This document shows positions 45,286-58,017 of a DNA stretch of 64,000 nt, piece after piece (the stretch's first letter is position 1; every line of letters starts with the position of its first letter). This DNA comes from Gnetum montanum (taxonomy: Eukaryota > Streptophyta > Gnetopsida > Gnetales > Gnetaceae). Both the position numbers and the translations under genes were made by a program. Under the pieces are notes generated by a model, which saw only the letters and a program-made list of their open reading frames with translations, was not told the origin of the DNA and did not search any database. Location of the stretch: contig MNCI01033476.1 in assembly GCA_015680685.1 (NCBI GenBank), forward strand, positions 706 to 64,705, in the 5' to 3' direction.

Positions 45286-46030
45286 GTTGTGAAAGGTTCA
45301 CAAGGAATTTTCCACTCAAAGAAACACATGCACAAGTAGAGAAAGTGGTCACCTTGTTGGGTCTTACCACTGGATTGAGGTGGTAGGATACTCTCTTAAA
45401 ATATACATGCTCCACCAAGGTGAGTGCACCATACTCCTTATGGTCCACTCCATAACACCACCAAGTCCACTTATTTTTTACCTCTAGGTTTCCTTGAGTG
45501 GAGATCTTTGCTAAATTTATTTCAATATCAAGAAACCCAAGGTCCTACATAATGGCCTCCAATAAGTAGGACACTAGAATATCCTTGATCTTCACAATGG
45601 CTCCTGCTAGCCTACCATTTTAGAATAGATATGTCTCTTCCATGTACCATTCCCCATTGGAAGTGATGATTGGCTATATGGGAAAGTTCTACAACAACAT
45701 CTTGACTTCTCCTGGAGCATGTTCTAAAAATTGTCCAAAGTTCAATCTAGGAGAACTGAACTTTGGATGTTATGAGGCTTGATTTGATCAAGGTAGGCTT
45801 GAGTTAATGTGACCTAAAGTCTTGGCACTAGTTCTGGTGCCTCCTCTTAATGGGATTGTTTAGTTACAGTCACTTCTTTGGAAATCTATTAGAAACATTT
45901 GACTTCAGGCTCCTCCTGAAGAGGTCTCATCACATGAGTTTTTGTTACCTATTCTTAGGCTTATTCTTGTTGATCTCTTCTAGCTCTAGGTCATTTGTCC
46001 CTTGTTTGGGATGGTCCTCCTTCCTCCCAT
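45286..46030 (-). pseudogene. F accessory ORF, N-terminal part
   Basis: Minus-strand start MGGRRTIPNKGQM at 46030, directly after an acceptor-like TTTTGATTATAG; the matching donor (AAG/GTATGC) is near 46330. It reads PIITSNGEWYMEETYLF, IKDILVSYLLEAI, LVEHVYFKRVSYHLNPVVRP and stops at the B insertion (45286), resuming at 13088. It aligns with B 41390-42100. Fewer stops than B. Confidence 0.65.
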
Positions 46031-46469
46031 CTATAATCAAAACATGACCAAGGATTAGCCCTTAATGTGTAACTTTAAAACATTTAGAATACCTTATCTC
46101 TTAGGGTAGTTACACATGGCTAAGTTGTGATCATAGCCAGTTTGATTATTTTAATATTATTTTATTATTACTTGATGAAATAGGTTACTAGAGTGTGTTG
46201 GAAGGGTTTAACTTTCATTACATAGTATTTTAATATTATTAATTCATTAAACTCATGGGGAAGTTAGAAAAGTTTTGAAAAGTTTGGTCATTCAAAACCT
46301 AAGGTTTGTGGCTACCATGACATAAAGCATACCTTCAAAATTTATAGAATAGAAGAACAGAGTGAATCAAACAAACATTTTAAAGGTTACCAACTCTAGA
46401 AGGTTGTGAGGTTTGAAAAATTGCAAAATCTCCACTTATGTGAAGAAAATAGAAAAAATTTCTATGTGA

Positions 46470-46560
46470 TGGATGCTATATATAGAATTTTTCCCATGCA
46501 TCAACTAGGCCTTGTTAATGAGGCCTAGTCAACATAGCTATTAACCATAGTTGACCAAGT
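46470..46560 (-). promoter_or_regulatory. U3-like internal promoter of the F accessory ORF
   Basis: On the minus strand GTTGACTAGGCCTC...CAAGGCCTAGTTGATGCAT is followed by TATATATA (46484-46477). It corresponds in place and plan to 40850-40928 of B, about 450 bases before the ORF start, with a leader intron between. Confidence 0.55.
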
Positions 46561-48149
46561 TAAAATTTGAAAATTACAAGGATTTTTTAAGAAAAATTGA
46601 AATCAAATGAAAGCCTAAAAAGCTAAGAACAAAATGAGATGCATGAAGAGGGTTGGATATTTCACAAACGATGGAGAATGATTGGAGAAATGCCTTAAGG
46701 AGCACATAGTTGGATGCAACCTATGTGGAATGAAAAGGATTTGACTACTAAAATGCCTAAGGATAAGGGACTTAAATACTCCAACTAAGAGACATGCAAG
46801 TAGATCCTTCCCATAGCAAGCTTATGCCCTTTTCTCCTTTACATAACCTCAACTAAGTCCATGGTCCCACAATTGATTAATGGTTATGAAAAATTAAGGA
46901 CTAAATTCAAAAGAATCCATTTAATAATTTTAACACATAAAACTAAGAGATTAAGAAAAACATGAAAATCAATAGTGAGATCAGTTATGGAAAGCATTGA
47001 GGGATGAGAGAGGAAGTGAAATGGGTTCTAGTCAATGTCACATGAAGTTCCTTGTGCATTTTATGGTTAAATGACCTAATAAAATTCATCCTTAGTCCAA
47101 ATAAAAACCACCAATTTCATTGAATTTGCATCACTACTCTAAGACTAGACCACCCCCTCACAACACAAGAATGATCCCATAGATTAAACATTATTCCTTA
47201 TTAGAGAGGAAAATAGAAGTAGGAAGTGAGGAAGGGATTTAGTTAGAGGGCACTTTCAAGAATGGGTAACATATCTTTCTAGTCCCATGACTAGTGCATG
47301 TAACCTATTATTTTATCTAAGGGATGTGCTTTAAATTCCCACCATGTTCGTTTGGGGTTTTTTGTATAGGAATCACACAATGCAAAGACTTATTCAACTT
47401 CTTATTATTGGAGGACACAAAACAGTAAGACATCCATGAAAAAAAACATATGCACCCAAGTGAGTAGAGAGGCACAAAAAGTACCAAAACCCCTTGAAGT
47501 TACATCCTATTCAAACCTTTAAATCTTTCATAATTTTGAAAACTACCAAGGTCACAAGTTCATTAAAGTTTCATTAATGGAATTGGAACATCCTATTTCC
47601 AAAATAAGGAAAACTGTAGAGTTTGTAGATGGGTGGATGATGTGGACTTACTATCTGTTTCATGGAAAAGAAACTTTTTGTTAGTCATTAGTCATCAAAA
47701 TTCAAAAATTAAAACCAAAAATTGGCAATAAAAAATAGTAGGTACAAACCACCATTGACAAACAACTACAGCATAATTGTGTCCTATTGGAAAGAAAGCA
47801 AATTTTATTAGAACACAAGGAAAATTCAAAGCAAAATAAAGGAAAATATAAAAGAAATTATAAAATATTCAAGAGAAATAAAACATACTATCAATGTTAT
47901 AAAAAAAATATGGAAAAATAACAATGTAAAACAAAAAGGTATAAAAACAAAAAAGTGTAAAATAAAAAACTAGAAAAACTGAAGAGCCATTCTAATGATT
48001 AGTATGGATGACCATCTCCCCCATGACTGAGTTGGAAGCAGGAGATTTCAAAAATTAAGAAAGGTTATCCATCCAAGGAGGCATTGATTTCATTAGCTTT
48101 CTTGATCTCATGGAAAAGTTTAACTTCTTGCATGTTGACCAATTGTTTC
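46561..48149 (-). other. F spacer between integrase and accessory ORF, no gene
   Basis: Aligns to the A spacer (opposite strand) and B spacer. It contains the normal-direction counterpart of B's inverted block at about 47340-47990. No coding signature. Confidence 0.6.
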
Positions 48150-49430
48150 TTGTTTGGGCTCTCAAGTTTGTAGATCAACATAGTCCTAGAAGAAAAGGTT
48201 CCATAAATGATATAATGTCCTTCCCACAATGTTAGGCACTTAGTCTATTGAGTTATGTCTATGGGATTCCAGTAGAGGACCTTATCTCTAGGTTTAAATT
48301 TAAATTTTCTTATTCTAAGTTCATGGCATTTTTTGTTGAATGCCTTATTCACTTCATTCAAGGATAGGGCTACCAATCAATTTCAATCTAAAACATTGAG
48401 GTTGATCAATCTCTCTTTCTATGCTGGGCTAAGGTCAAGTTCTAGATCACATGCTATTAAAAGTGTACAAAGCTTGGATTGAATTGGAAGAGTTGATAAT
48501 TTTTGATACACCAACTCATTGGAAGAGTAGCCTATATGGAGTTTCCATGTGAAGTGGTAAGCCCAAAGGGCATCATTCAGTTTTGTGCCCTAGTCTCTTC
48601 TATATTTGCTAATTGTTCGAGTTAAGATCTTAGTGATCTCCCTATTGGTAACTTCTACTTGACCATTGGCTTGGGGGTGGTAGGGTGTTATTAGTTTATG
48701 TTCAACCCCCAAGTATTACATGAGTTTATGAAACGTAGCACCTCTAAAATGAGTAACATTGTTAAAAATTACTACACATGGTATTCCAAACCTATTTACA
48801 ACATTCTATTATACAAACCACATGGCAATAGAAGATGTACAGTTGATGACAACTACTACTTCTACCCATTTGATATAGTAGTCAATAGTGATTGTTATGT
48901 ACACTATTTTATTTGACATGGGCATGATGGAAACCATGAAGTCTATGCCCCAAATGTCAAAGGGATCTAGTGGTTGGATCTACTACTAAGGTCCCTCCAT
49001 TTCAATAGGCATCCCACTAGCTTGTTGATGGCATTCACAAGAGAGGATGAATTGGTGAGCATCCCTAAATATTTTTGCCCAGTAATACCCTACAATCAGG
49101 ATCTTAATGGTTGTGCATCTCCTTGCATAGTGGCCCTCACAAGGACCCTCATGAGCATCTAAGAGAACACATAGTAGAGCAACACCAAAAACACACCAAC
49201 GAACTAGGCGATTAACCCACACCTTCTAAATGTGTCTATTAATCTCCATAAAGAATTTAGCCTAATGAAGAAACTATTATTTTTTCTAAAATTCCAAGTC
49301 TTGTGGCATCTCTTGAATGAGAAGATAAGTGAGGATGCCATTGTACCATTTTGATTTAATGGGTACTTGTTCATTTATTGCATAGATAAAGAGGAGTTCA
49401 TTAGGAAATTTATTAGAATGAAAAATTTCC
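48150..49430 (-). pseudogene. F integrase
   Basis: The minus strand starts with a good zinc domain (VLLDAHEGPCEGHYARRCTT, IKILIVGYYWAKIF, ILSCECHQQ: H, H, C, C, with the second His changed to Cys). The core follows with the IDFMV/FHHAHVK region near 48920, the NNVTHF-like strand near 48750 and LITPYHPQANGQVEVTN (Glu) near 48680. It ends at the GGGGGAGATGG phrase near 48020. Some stops, but better kept than B. Confidence 0.85.
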
Positions 49431-50660
49431 TCCTCTTTGTTGTCCCATTGTAACTAAGAAAAGTGATTAACAACCACATTCTTGGTGTCCTTTCAATCTA
49501 CCATCATAAAATCAAACTCCTATAAGATCACTAGCCACTATATGATACAAGGACTCATCATTAGCTTGTTCATGAGGAAGTGAATGGCATTACAGTCCAT
49601 GTGCACAAACACCTTGTACCCAAGCACATAGTACTTGAATTTCTTCAAGGCATACACCACCACCATTAGCTATTTTTATGCGGTGATGTAATTGAGCTAT
49701 GTGCCTACAATGCTTCTACTTATACAATAGATTTAGTAATGATGTTTTTGATCATTCAACTACGTAAGAACAACTCCCATGGCATAGTTTGATGCATCTA
49801 TCATGATGTGAAATGGTCTACACCAATATGGTGCTCATAGAATTGGAGTTCCTACAAGCTTTTCCTAAAGCTATTAAAATTCCTTTTTTTATTTCTTTGT
49901 TCATATAAATGAAGCATTTTGTTTCTGAGCTCAACCACTAGTTTAGCAATCTTAGAGAAGTTCTCTATGAATCACTGGTAGTAGCTAGTGTGTCCAAGGA
50001 ATGATGAGACATTTTTAATGATTTTTGTTTGGTGAGTTATTCCTTGGATGACCCTAATATTTTTAGGGTCCACTTCAATCCTTTCTTAGGAAATTCTATG
50101 CCCAAGAAGAATGCCCTCCTAGACCATCAAATGGCTTTTCTACCAATCAAGCTAAAGATTGATCTCCATGCATCTTTTAAGCACTTGCTTAAGGTAGCCT
50201 AGGGCTTTCTCAAATGTAGCATCATAGGTGGATAAGTTATCCATTAAGACTTCCATCTTGTTACCAATATACTACTAAAAAATGCTCAAGACTAAGCATT
50301 GGAAGTTTGTAAGGACATTACATAGACCAAAGGGCATCTTACGTTATGCAAAAGTTTCCTAGGGACTTGTGAATGTCTGTTAGCCTAATCTTGGGCACAA
50401 TTTGAATTTGGTTATAGCCATTATAGCCATCCAGAAAGCTATAATAGTAATTCGTAGAAATAGTATCTAATAGTTCATCCACAAATGTTAATGGAAAATG
50501 ATCTTTAAACATTATCATGTTCAACAACTTGAAATCAATACAGATCCACCACTTGCCACCTTTCTTTAGCACAATGATAAGTAGGCTAACCCACTCACTA
50601 TTAGCAATTGGATAGATGAACCCCACCTTAAGGAGTTTTTTAATTTCCTTTTTGATGATC
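49431..50660 (-). pseudogene. F reverse transcriptase and RNase H
   Basis: RT on the minus strand: VGFIYPIANSEWVSLLIIV, KKGGKWWICIDFKLLN, FKDHFPLTFVDELLDT, YYYSFLDGYNGYNQIQI (50626-50380), then a frameshift. The catalytic strand is damaged (EVLMDNLSTY near 50250, where FIDD/YVDD is expected). RNase H follows at about 49870-49560 with a MHQTMPW..LR region and VLGYKVFVHMDCNAI as the counterpart of A's VLGYKVFMHIDHNAL. Confidence 0.8.
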
Positions 50661-51219
50661 TACTTTAATTTGGAATTCAACCATCACTGTGGCTACCTCT
50701 TTGGCTTTATGGTTAGATTGGTATAGATGCAATGCTAGCATATCTAAGGATCAATCCTTATGATTTCATGATATGACCAAGCAAAGGCTATTGGCCATTT
50801 TTTAATTACCTTCAAAAGCATTCTTTTTTTCTTAGGAGCAATGTTGACATTGATTATGACCAGCTTATCATTTTTTAAAAATGCATATTCCATCCACTAT
50901 GTAGAGTTTTCAACTTTAAGGGCTCCTATTTAAAATTGTTAGGATTTCCAACTCTTCCTAATTGGCATCATTGGGCTCATTATTGGAGAGTTGGAAATGA
51001 ACTTGCTTTAGTTCATCCATGCCTTGAACATAGGCATAATTTAGGCTCTCACTAGGTTCCATGCAAAGTGTGCTACTTTCAAAATCAACTATTAGCCATT
51101 AGGTGTCCCCTTATTTTGTGGCTACTACATATAACCACTTTTGGATTTCAAATTCATTTGCATACTATTTTCATGCTTTGATTGATGTGCTTTTGATAGA
51201 CCATATTTTCTACACATAG

Positions 51220-51700
51220 TTGCACCCAGTATTGCTATACGTGATGCATGGAACTCTCTTCTTTTTAATCTTTCTAAATGCATTTTCCTTGGAAATTTCT
51301 AAGAAAAGATCTCTGATGCCCATTTACACATCAACAGTGTTGAACCAAGCCCTTTTCGTAATGATTAGAAAGTCCCCCTTACAATTTTCAACCTTGATCC
51401 TCAAGAAATCAATAGGATACAACCACCCATAAATAATGGTTATAATATCCTCCACTAATTCTAGGGGAATAGCAATGGAGTGATCTACCATTTCTTAATG
51501 GATGTTGCTCTTCTTGAGAGGAGGTAGGTTCTAGGGCTAGTACATTTCTTGGGAAATCAAGTTAACACTAGAACCTAAATCAAGAAGATCTTTGCATGGC
51601 TCATTTCTAGTGATTTGCAGGTAGATGAGGGGACTACCAAGATTATCCCTTCTCCTATGAAGGTTGCTAGCCTTGATCCAATTAGATAAAGCATGGGTTA
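51220..51700 (-). pseudogene. F aspartic protease
   Basis: The minus strand reads NEPCKDLLDLGSSVNLISQEMY at about 51605-51545, with the catalytic Asp in place: the best-kept protease of the three. Then GELVEDIITIIYGWLYPIDFLRIKVE and MGIRDLFLEISKENAFRKIK follow. Confidence 0.8.
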
Positions 51701-52349
51701 ACATGACTATGCATATATTTGGAGGTGTTTGATTTGAAGGGCTCTAGAAAGAAATGGATGTAGAGGATGAAGGAGACATGAAGTAACCTACCAAATCAGT
51801 TGGTGAGGGCTTTGTAGGGCTATTGGTTTGAAGAATGGTCTTTTATGGGATCTATTTTTCAAAAAACTCGACTAAGGAACCAATTGTAACTCAATAACCA
51901 TGGTAGAATTACATTATTATAGCTATGCGAGAATTTTTCCTTGGATGAATGGAGTAGGAAATAATGGGGTTAAGGGTGGAGGGACATGTGTTGAAGGATG
52001 AGAAGGACGATAAGGATATGGGTATTTCCCTCTAGGAGATGGAAAATGAGTTTTGTAGTACTTCAAAGGGTAGTAGTGATGCTAAAATGAAGTGTGACTA
52101 GAAGAGTCACATGGAGACATGGGTTGTTGAACATAGTACCCATATGGATTAGGTTATCTATAAGGGTATTTCTATCCTGGTGGTGGCATCCCCCATGATT
52201 GTGGATGCTACCATTGATGATACTATTTGTATAGTTGTGATGGAGCTCCACTTGGATAATAAGATTGTTGTTGGTGGTGGAACTACCTTGGATTTCTTTG
52301 AGGATAAGACAACCTTCTAGGTGCTTGTCTTTGTGTCAGTATAGGATTT

Positions 52350-54151
52350 AGAGCAGACACCCTATATTCTTGTAAGTATGACATAATAGGGAGAACTAGC
52401 TTAGAATTTTTATATTGGTAGATGTCATGCCCATCATCATCATTTGATTCTAAGTCCACAACCTCTTCAACTATAGCAACTTTGTCCTTATTACTTTGAT
52501 AAGCAAGTTCAGCTTCCTTTCTTCTCTTATGGTCATGATCACTACCTTACTCTTTAAATTCTTCTACAATTTCTAGAGTAGTTTAAAATTTTTCATCCAA
52601 ATATTTTCACATTTTTTCAATCTTAGTTGAAATTTTAGATAGATTTTTGAATTGGCAAGGTTTTTTGCCGCACCACTTCATCAAGTGGTGCCTCCCCCTC
52701 ATTATTATAGAATCAAACCTTCCTTTCTTTGATGGAAGGATATTGATTATACTCATCAACACTTTCCATTTTCTTAACTCATATTCTTCTTTCACAACCT
52801 ACTCAGTCAACTTTTAAATCTAATGGGCTCTTAGTTTTAATAGTTTACATTGGGCATAGACCCCAAGAGTTCTCGTTTCTGATCAAAGTCCAGCTATGAT
52901 ATGGTAAATCTACTCTCATTGAGAATAACCATGGATAGGACATCTGTGAAAAAGGGAATAATACATGACCATGGTTGTGTCCAAGGGTTCAAGTGTCTTT
53001 TTCCACTAGCCTTGGATTTTATTTCTCCAATTTTACACTTTGAAGTACATTTGATATTTATCATTAAATAGCTCAAGCATCATACTTCATGTATGAATTA
53101 ATTCTGGCTCCAAGGAGAGGTACCAACTTTTAACTTCTTTTATGAATGTCATGGGGAACAGCTTAAGTTTCTACCAATCATTTTCAATAATCTACAAGGT
53201 ACAAACATTGTGAAATACTTCGAGATAGTTCTATGAATCTAAGTTATATTCCCCCTCAAATATGAGGATATTGTTCATATGCAACCTCTTGAATCTATTT
53301 TCTTTCACATGCCTACTTGGAATTCTAACTACCTCTATGATGTTTAGCATGCTTCAAATTACCAACAAAGGTTCTTCATCATCATTATTTCAATGATTCC
53401 TATGATGTACTCTACTACCCCTTCATTCATGGGGGACTCTATGATCATTATTGTCCTTCCATCCACCTTCATCACAATTCTGTCCTCTATGGTATCAATC
53501 AAATTCAAAGGAGGAAGAAGAAGAAGTAGATGAAGAGGACGAAGAGTGAAGAGGACTTTCACCTCCACTATATTTTCCACCTCCTCTCCATTGGTCATGG
53601 CCACATTCATTAGCTTTACCATCTTCAAAATGCTTTCCCAAGCCCTTGCCTTAACTCCCAATTTTTATCTAAACTAGGATTGTTGCTAGTGAGATATAAG
53701 TGTGGGTCCAAGCCCCCGTCACCAGATTCAAGGGGTGACGAATCTTCATGTTAAGAACCCCAAAATGAAGAATCCTTCTTATCATTTTGATTAAATAAGA
53801 ATAATAGGTTAGTAAACCATTTCCCATTCATAGATTCATGGCACTTCTTCTTGTGCTGATCTCTTTTAAGTTATGTTTCAGTGGACCAGTAGTCCTGATA
53901 GTCATGGTCCTACACAACATATTCATCATGAAGATCCTAGATGTCCAACCTCTTAAGAGTTTGAAGTAGCATCCTAGGAATAGATCAGTTGAGAGGAAAC
54001 ACAACGTTGCCCTCCATATCTCTACACCAAAATTGTTTATTCTAATGTAGGATGAAGGTGAAATTAGGTCCAAACTCATTTGGATGAGTGTACACCACTT
54101 TGAATTAAAAGAAGATATTTTGAATTTATCATGCCTATGGGAAGAAGATAT
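52350..54151 (-). pseudogene. F gag
   Basis: The usual start ATG-TCTTCTTC is ATA-TCTTCTTC here (54151-54149, minus), so the start codon itself was lost by a G-to-A change. The order then matches A: about 180 residues, a His/Asp/Lys and Ser/Pro tract (about 53640-53400), the gag core near 53200-52850, the Cys cluster near 52440 and a Gln/Tyr/Pro-rich C-terminal part (52330-51950) that leads to protease. Confidence 0.75.
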
Positions 54152-54292
54152 TTTTGATTAAAAGAAAAATTTAGTGTACATTAATTATAATTATTATTTT
54201 TATTTATTTAATGATTGTGACACTAGGATTTGTTTCAATAATTTCAAATAATATTCACTAAGTTCCAGATAGTGCACATATCAAACTATAAG

Positions 54293-54310
54293 TCCCTAGC
54301 AATGGTGCCA
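54293..54310 (-). promoter_or_regulatory. F primer-binding site
   Basis: Minus strand TGGCACCATTGCTAGGGA, one base inside the 5' LTR. Best-preserved tRNA-Asp-type PBS in the window. Confidence 0.7.
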
Positions 54311-54311
54311 A

Positions 54312-55136
54312 TGATGAGTGATGAGTAGACCCTACGTCCAACCATACAAATCACTAGGTGTTCATGCATGATTTGGTCAAATTCCATGGACTTATAGACT
54401 TCTAAGTACATTGTTCTCTAGGAAGAAAAACTAACCATTGTAATCGTTGTCTTCCCAATTACACTTTTGAAATGCAAAGATGTGGTTAAGTGCAACTAAG
54501 GCATATGCTTTTTTTCATTTTTATGTTTTATGTTCTAAGTCACCTAAGAATATAAAATAGAAACTTAAATATATTTAATTGCTAATTTAATCTAACTATT
54601 TAATATTTAACTAATCCTAACAAAAGAATCCATTCTCACTAGTTGTACGCATCCTAGACACATTTAACACTACTGGATTACAAAACATTAAGCATTACTG
54701 GGATTACTAAGCGTCAAGCGTATGCTCAAAGTGGTTGTACTTCTGTGCTTACTTAATTACTATTTAATCTAACTTAATTTAGCTTAACTAACTACTTAAT
54801 TACTTGAAACATTAAATAAAATTACTTAAAATATTAAATGCATAAAAATAATAATTAATCTATTTCAAAGTGCTATAAGGTTTATTAGAAAGCTCATCTT
54901 TATTGCTACATACACTATCATGCTCAGGTACAACACTGCTTGAATAAATATTTGTACAGTCTTAGACTTCTACTATAGGCTAGTGAGCACATCTTTATAG
55001 GCATAAATAGACACTAGGTTGACAAGGCCATGTTAACACATCAAGTCCCATGTCGATGCAATCACGTTAACAAGGTCACATCGATGGGGCCACATTAATA
55101 AGGCCTCATCAACGTAACCCTTGATCTGACTCATCA
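54312..55136 (-). repeat. F 5' LTR (825 bp)
   Basis: Left end TGATGAGTGATGAGTAGACC, right end CTGACTCATCA, then GATGA. It pairs with 9864-10760. The 3' LTR is about 70 bases longer. Confidence 0.9.
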
Positions 55137-55141
55137 GATGA

Positions 55142-56684
55142 TGTCCATGGTCCTTATTTGTTAAACTCATTTTTGATAATAGAATTTTTTAATTTGATGA
55201 TGGTTTCTAAGGCTCTTGATATCAATATTTTTAATCACTGTCAAGACTTGTTGATTATTCGAAAGTGGACTTCCTCTTTTAATCTAGCATCTCCTAAATT
55301 TCGAAAGGTTCCTTGTTTTGTTAAATTATTGAATCTTCCATTTATTATTGAAAAATTTGAAAGTGATATTATCTCTCATATCAAGCTAATCAAGTATTCT
55401 AAAGTCCTTGATTCTCCTAATGTTTTTCACAAAATTCAATATATGATTGAATTGGATCTTATTCACTTAAGTGAAAATTTCTTCTATGTGCTAGTGTAAT
55501 TGATTATGCATAGAAGATTGTTTATTACTATTTTCCAAAGTTATGTCAATATTATCATTAGAGATTCACATGTTTGATTCATGTTAGCAAAAAAATACTA
55601 TAAACACTACTAAGGTTTCTTCTATTGATGTTAAAAATTTTGCTAAGATTTTTTATGATTTTTTCTAATGACATTTCAACAATTAGCACACCCATTTTTT
55701 TTAATTTTTTTTTTTGCTATTGTTCAATAAAATATATCTTTGAGGAAGGTTTCTTCAATAACTAAGGGGAAACAAATATATTCTTCTAAGGTTCTAAAGA
55801 TTCCTATTGTTGATTTAGATAATTTTCAAATGATTTTTTATAATGAAAAATATCAAGGAAGTCTATCTATTGGTGAATATATGCCAAATCATCATAATTC
55901 TTAGCATGTTCAAGATATTTTCATGACTAATTTGTTTGAAACTATTGGTTAAGATATGGAGATAATTTCTTTTGAGACTATTGATTCTAATCACAAAGTG
56001 GGGACCTTCTCCCTGTCCATCCTATGTTATTATTTTCATGGAATGTTCAAGGTCTTACTAATAGACTTTAGACAAAAGTTGTTGATGCTTTTCTTTGCAT
56101 GCAAGATTTAGTTCATGATTTTATTCTTCTTTAAGGGATTAAGATTTCCAATTCAAATATAGTCATGATAGGTAATAGTATTCTTTGTAATTTCTACAAT
56201 ATTATTTGCTAATCATAATATTGGTTAAGATGGCATACTTCTCATTATCAATCATTTTTTGTCTAAAAAACTTATTTCTCATGGTAGAGATAATTCTATA
56301 GTTTGGATTATTCTTTAATATGCTTTAGGTCCTTTTAGTATCTACAATATTTATGCTCCTACTACTTCTATAGATAGAATTCTTTTGTGGTAGTTTCTTC
56401 TTCAAAGTTTTTCTAAGATTGCTTGGCTTTTTTGTGGCAATTTTAATATGATTGAAATTCCTATGCTAAAATTAGTGGAGTTTCTTCTAAAGATTAGTTT
56501 ACCTAGTCTAACCTTTGTAAAGATAATAATTATATTTTTCAAAGGCTTAATTGATTTTATTTTTTCAATTATTCTTCTTGGTTCTTTAAGTAAAAGGTTA
56601 CAGTTCATAAAGATGCAACTTTTTCATACCATTTTCCAATTTCTTTTAATTTAAAATTTTGTATTAAATTTCTACTTCAACATT
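55142..56684 (+). pseudogene. LINE, second part: ORF1 end and endonuclease
   Basis: 55142-55499 continues ORF1 (HGPYLLNSFL..., WTSSFNLASPKFRKVPCFVK, ending FFYVLV and TAA). From about 56030 an APE-type endonuclease starts: SWNVQGLTNRL, then LL.GIKISNSN, then a middle part, NIYAPTTSIDRILLW (about 56350) and WLFCGNFNMIE (about 56430). These are the N-terminal, YAP and GDFN blocks of L1 endonuclease, with Asp to Asn in GDFN. The LINE reverse transcriptase is not reached, because element D starts at 56690. Confidence 0.7.
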
Positions 56685-56689
56685 ATGAA

Positions 56690-57630
56690 TGATGAGCATT
56701 AATGCATCACATCAATGAGCCCCTATTGATGTGGCCTCATTGACGAGACCCTATCAATAGAACCCCATTTACGTGGTGTTGCCCTATCAATGGGTCCATG
56801 TCGATGTAGCATTTGCTACATTCATGGGACCTCGTCGACATAACCCTAGAGAAAAAACTATAAATATGAGCTCCTAGCCATGTTTATGGGAATAAGATTC
56901 ATAGTAGTAGCAGAGCTCTTGAAATTTATCTATTTGAAAGTTAGAATATTTTTTTAAGTTCCCACAATAGGAGTCATTGACTACACAGATCTTTATTTAA
57001 GCACTGTTGTACCTGAACCACACTAGTGTGTACGATAATAAAGATGAGCTTCTTGATAAACCTCAGCATTCTGAATAGCTTAAATGTTTTATTTATGCAT
57101 TCATTTTTATAAAATATTCAATTAATTAAGCTAAATTAGAATTTAATCAATTAAGTTAAATATATTAAGTACATAAGTATGATAGCTTCAAGCTAAACAC
57201 ATATTCACTTGGTAATCCCAACAACATTATTACTTGGTGGACCCAGTAGCATAGCACTTGGTAACCTAGTAGTGGATACATGGGTTCAAGACATGTATGG
57301 AATGTGGGACTAGATTCTTATGTTAGGACTAGTTAGAGATTAGTTATTTAGTTAACTTAAATTAGTCATTCAATTAATTCATCTCTTTTTTTAAGCATCA
57401 AAACCATAAAACACAAAATGATAAAACTCATATACCTTGATTTCACTTAACCATATCATTATGCTTCACAAGTGTAATGAGGAAGACAACTAATGACCTA
57501 TAAGGCAAGATTCACTTCCTAGGAGACTAGTGCACTAAAGACTAAAGAGTCCACAAAATTTGACTAGATCACATGTGAGCACTCTATGATACGTATGGTT
57601 GGACGTAGGAGTACCCTTCACCACTCATCA
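56690..57630 (+). repeat. Element D 5' LTR (941 bp)
   Basis: Starts TGATGAGC, ends CCACTCATCA. The U3 at 56700-56850 has at least six short repeats around ATCRAYGNGGCC. TATA (AACTATAAATATGAGC) is near 56860. R and U5 match B. D's far end is outside the window, so its target duplication cannot be checked. The PBS TAGCACTATTTCCAAGGAC follows at 57632. Confidence 0.85.
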
Positions 57631-57780
57631 TTAGCACTATTTCCAAGGACTTGATCTATTGAAATTTGTGCTATCTAGGTTTAGTGGATATTATTAATAT
57701 CATTGGACAAACCCCGAAGGTCAACATCATTCCAAAATAACATAACTATAAGAGCACACTAATATTTTATTATTTGCAAA

Positions 57781-58017
57781 ATGTCTTCTTCTCACAAGTG
57801 AAATAACACAAAACCATCGATCCCATAAGAGTGCAAAGTGATATATACTCATCTAGATGAGTATGTGTTAGACTTCACCTTCATCCTACATCAGGATGAG
57901 CAACTGTGATGGAATGATATGGAGGGTAACATTGTAATACCTCCTAATCAATCTATGCCCATGATGTTGCTTCAAAATCTTAAGAAGTTAAGCATTTATG
58001 ATCTTCAAGAAGAATAT
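57781..58017 (+). pseudogene. D gag, first part before C
   Basis: Starts MSSSHK and reads the DEYVLDFTFILHQDEQL.WNDMEGN segment, as in A and B, up to QEEY at the AATAT duplication where C inserted. It resumes at 62775. Confidence 0.8.

Larger units (their letters stand above)
9864..55136 (-). mobile_element. Element F: Athila-like Ty3 retrotransposon, split by B
   Basis: Minus-strand element with 3' LTR on the left (9864-10760) and 5' LTR on the right (54312-55136), both with TGATGAG...CTCATCA ends and flanked by perfect 5-bp duplications GATGA (9859-9863 and 55137-55141). Its own length without nested DNA is about 13.1 kb. Minus-strand order: LTR, PBS, gag, protease, RT, RNase H, integrase, spacer, accessory ORF, LTR. 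Element B sits in the accessory ORF. All frames carry stops, so it is dead. Confidence 0.9.
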
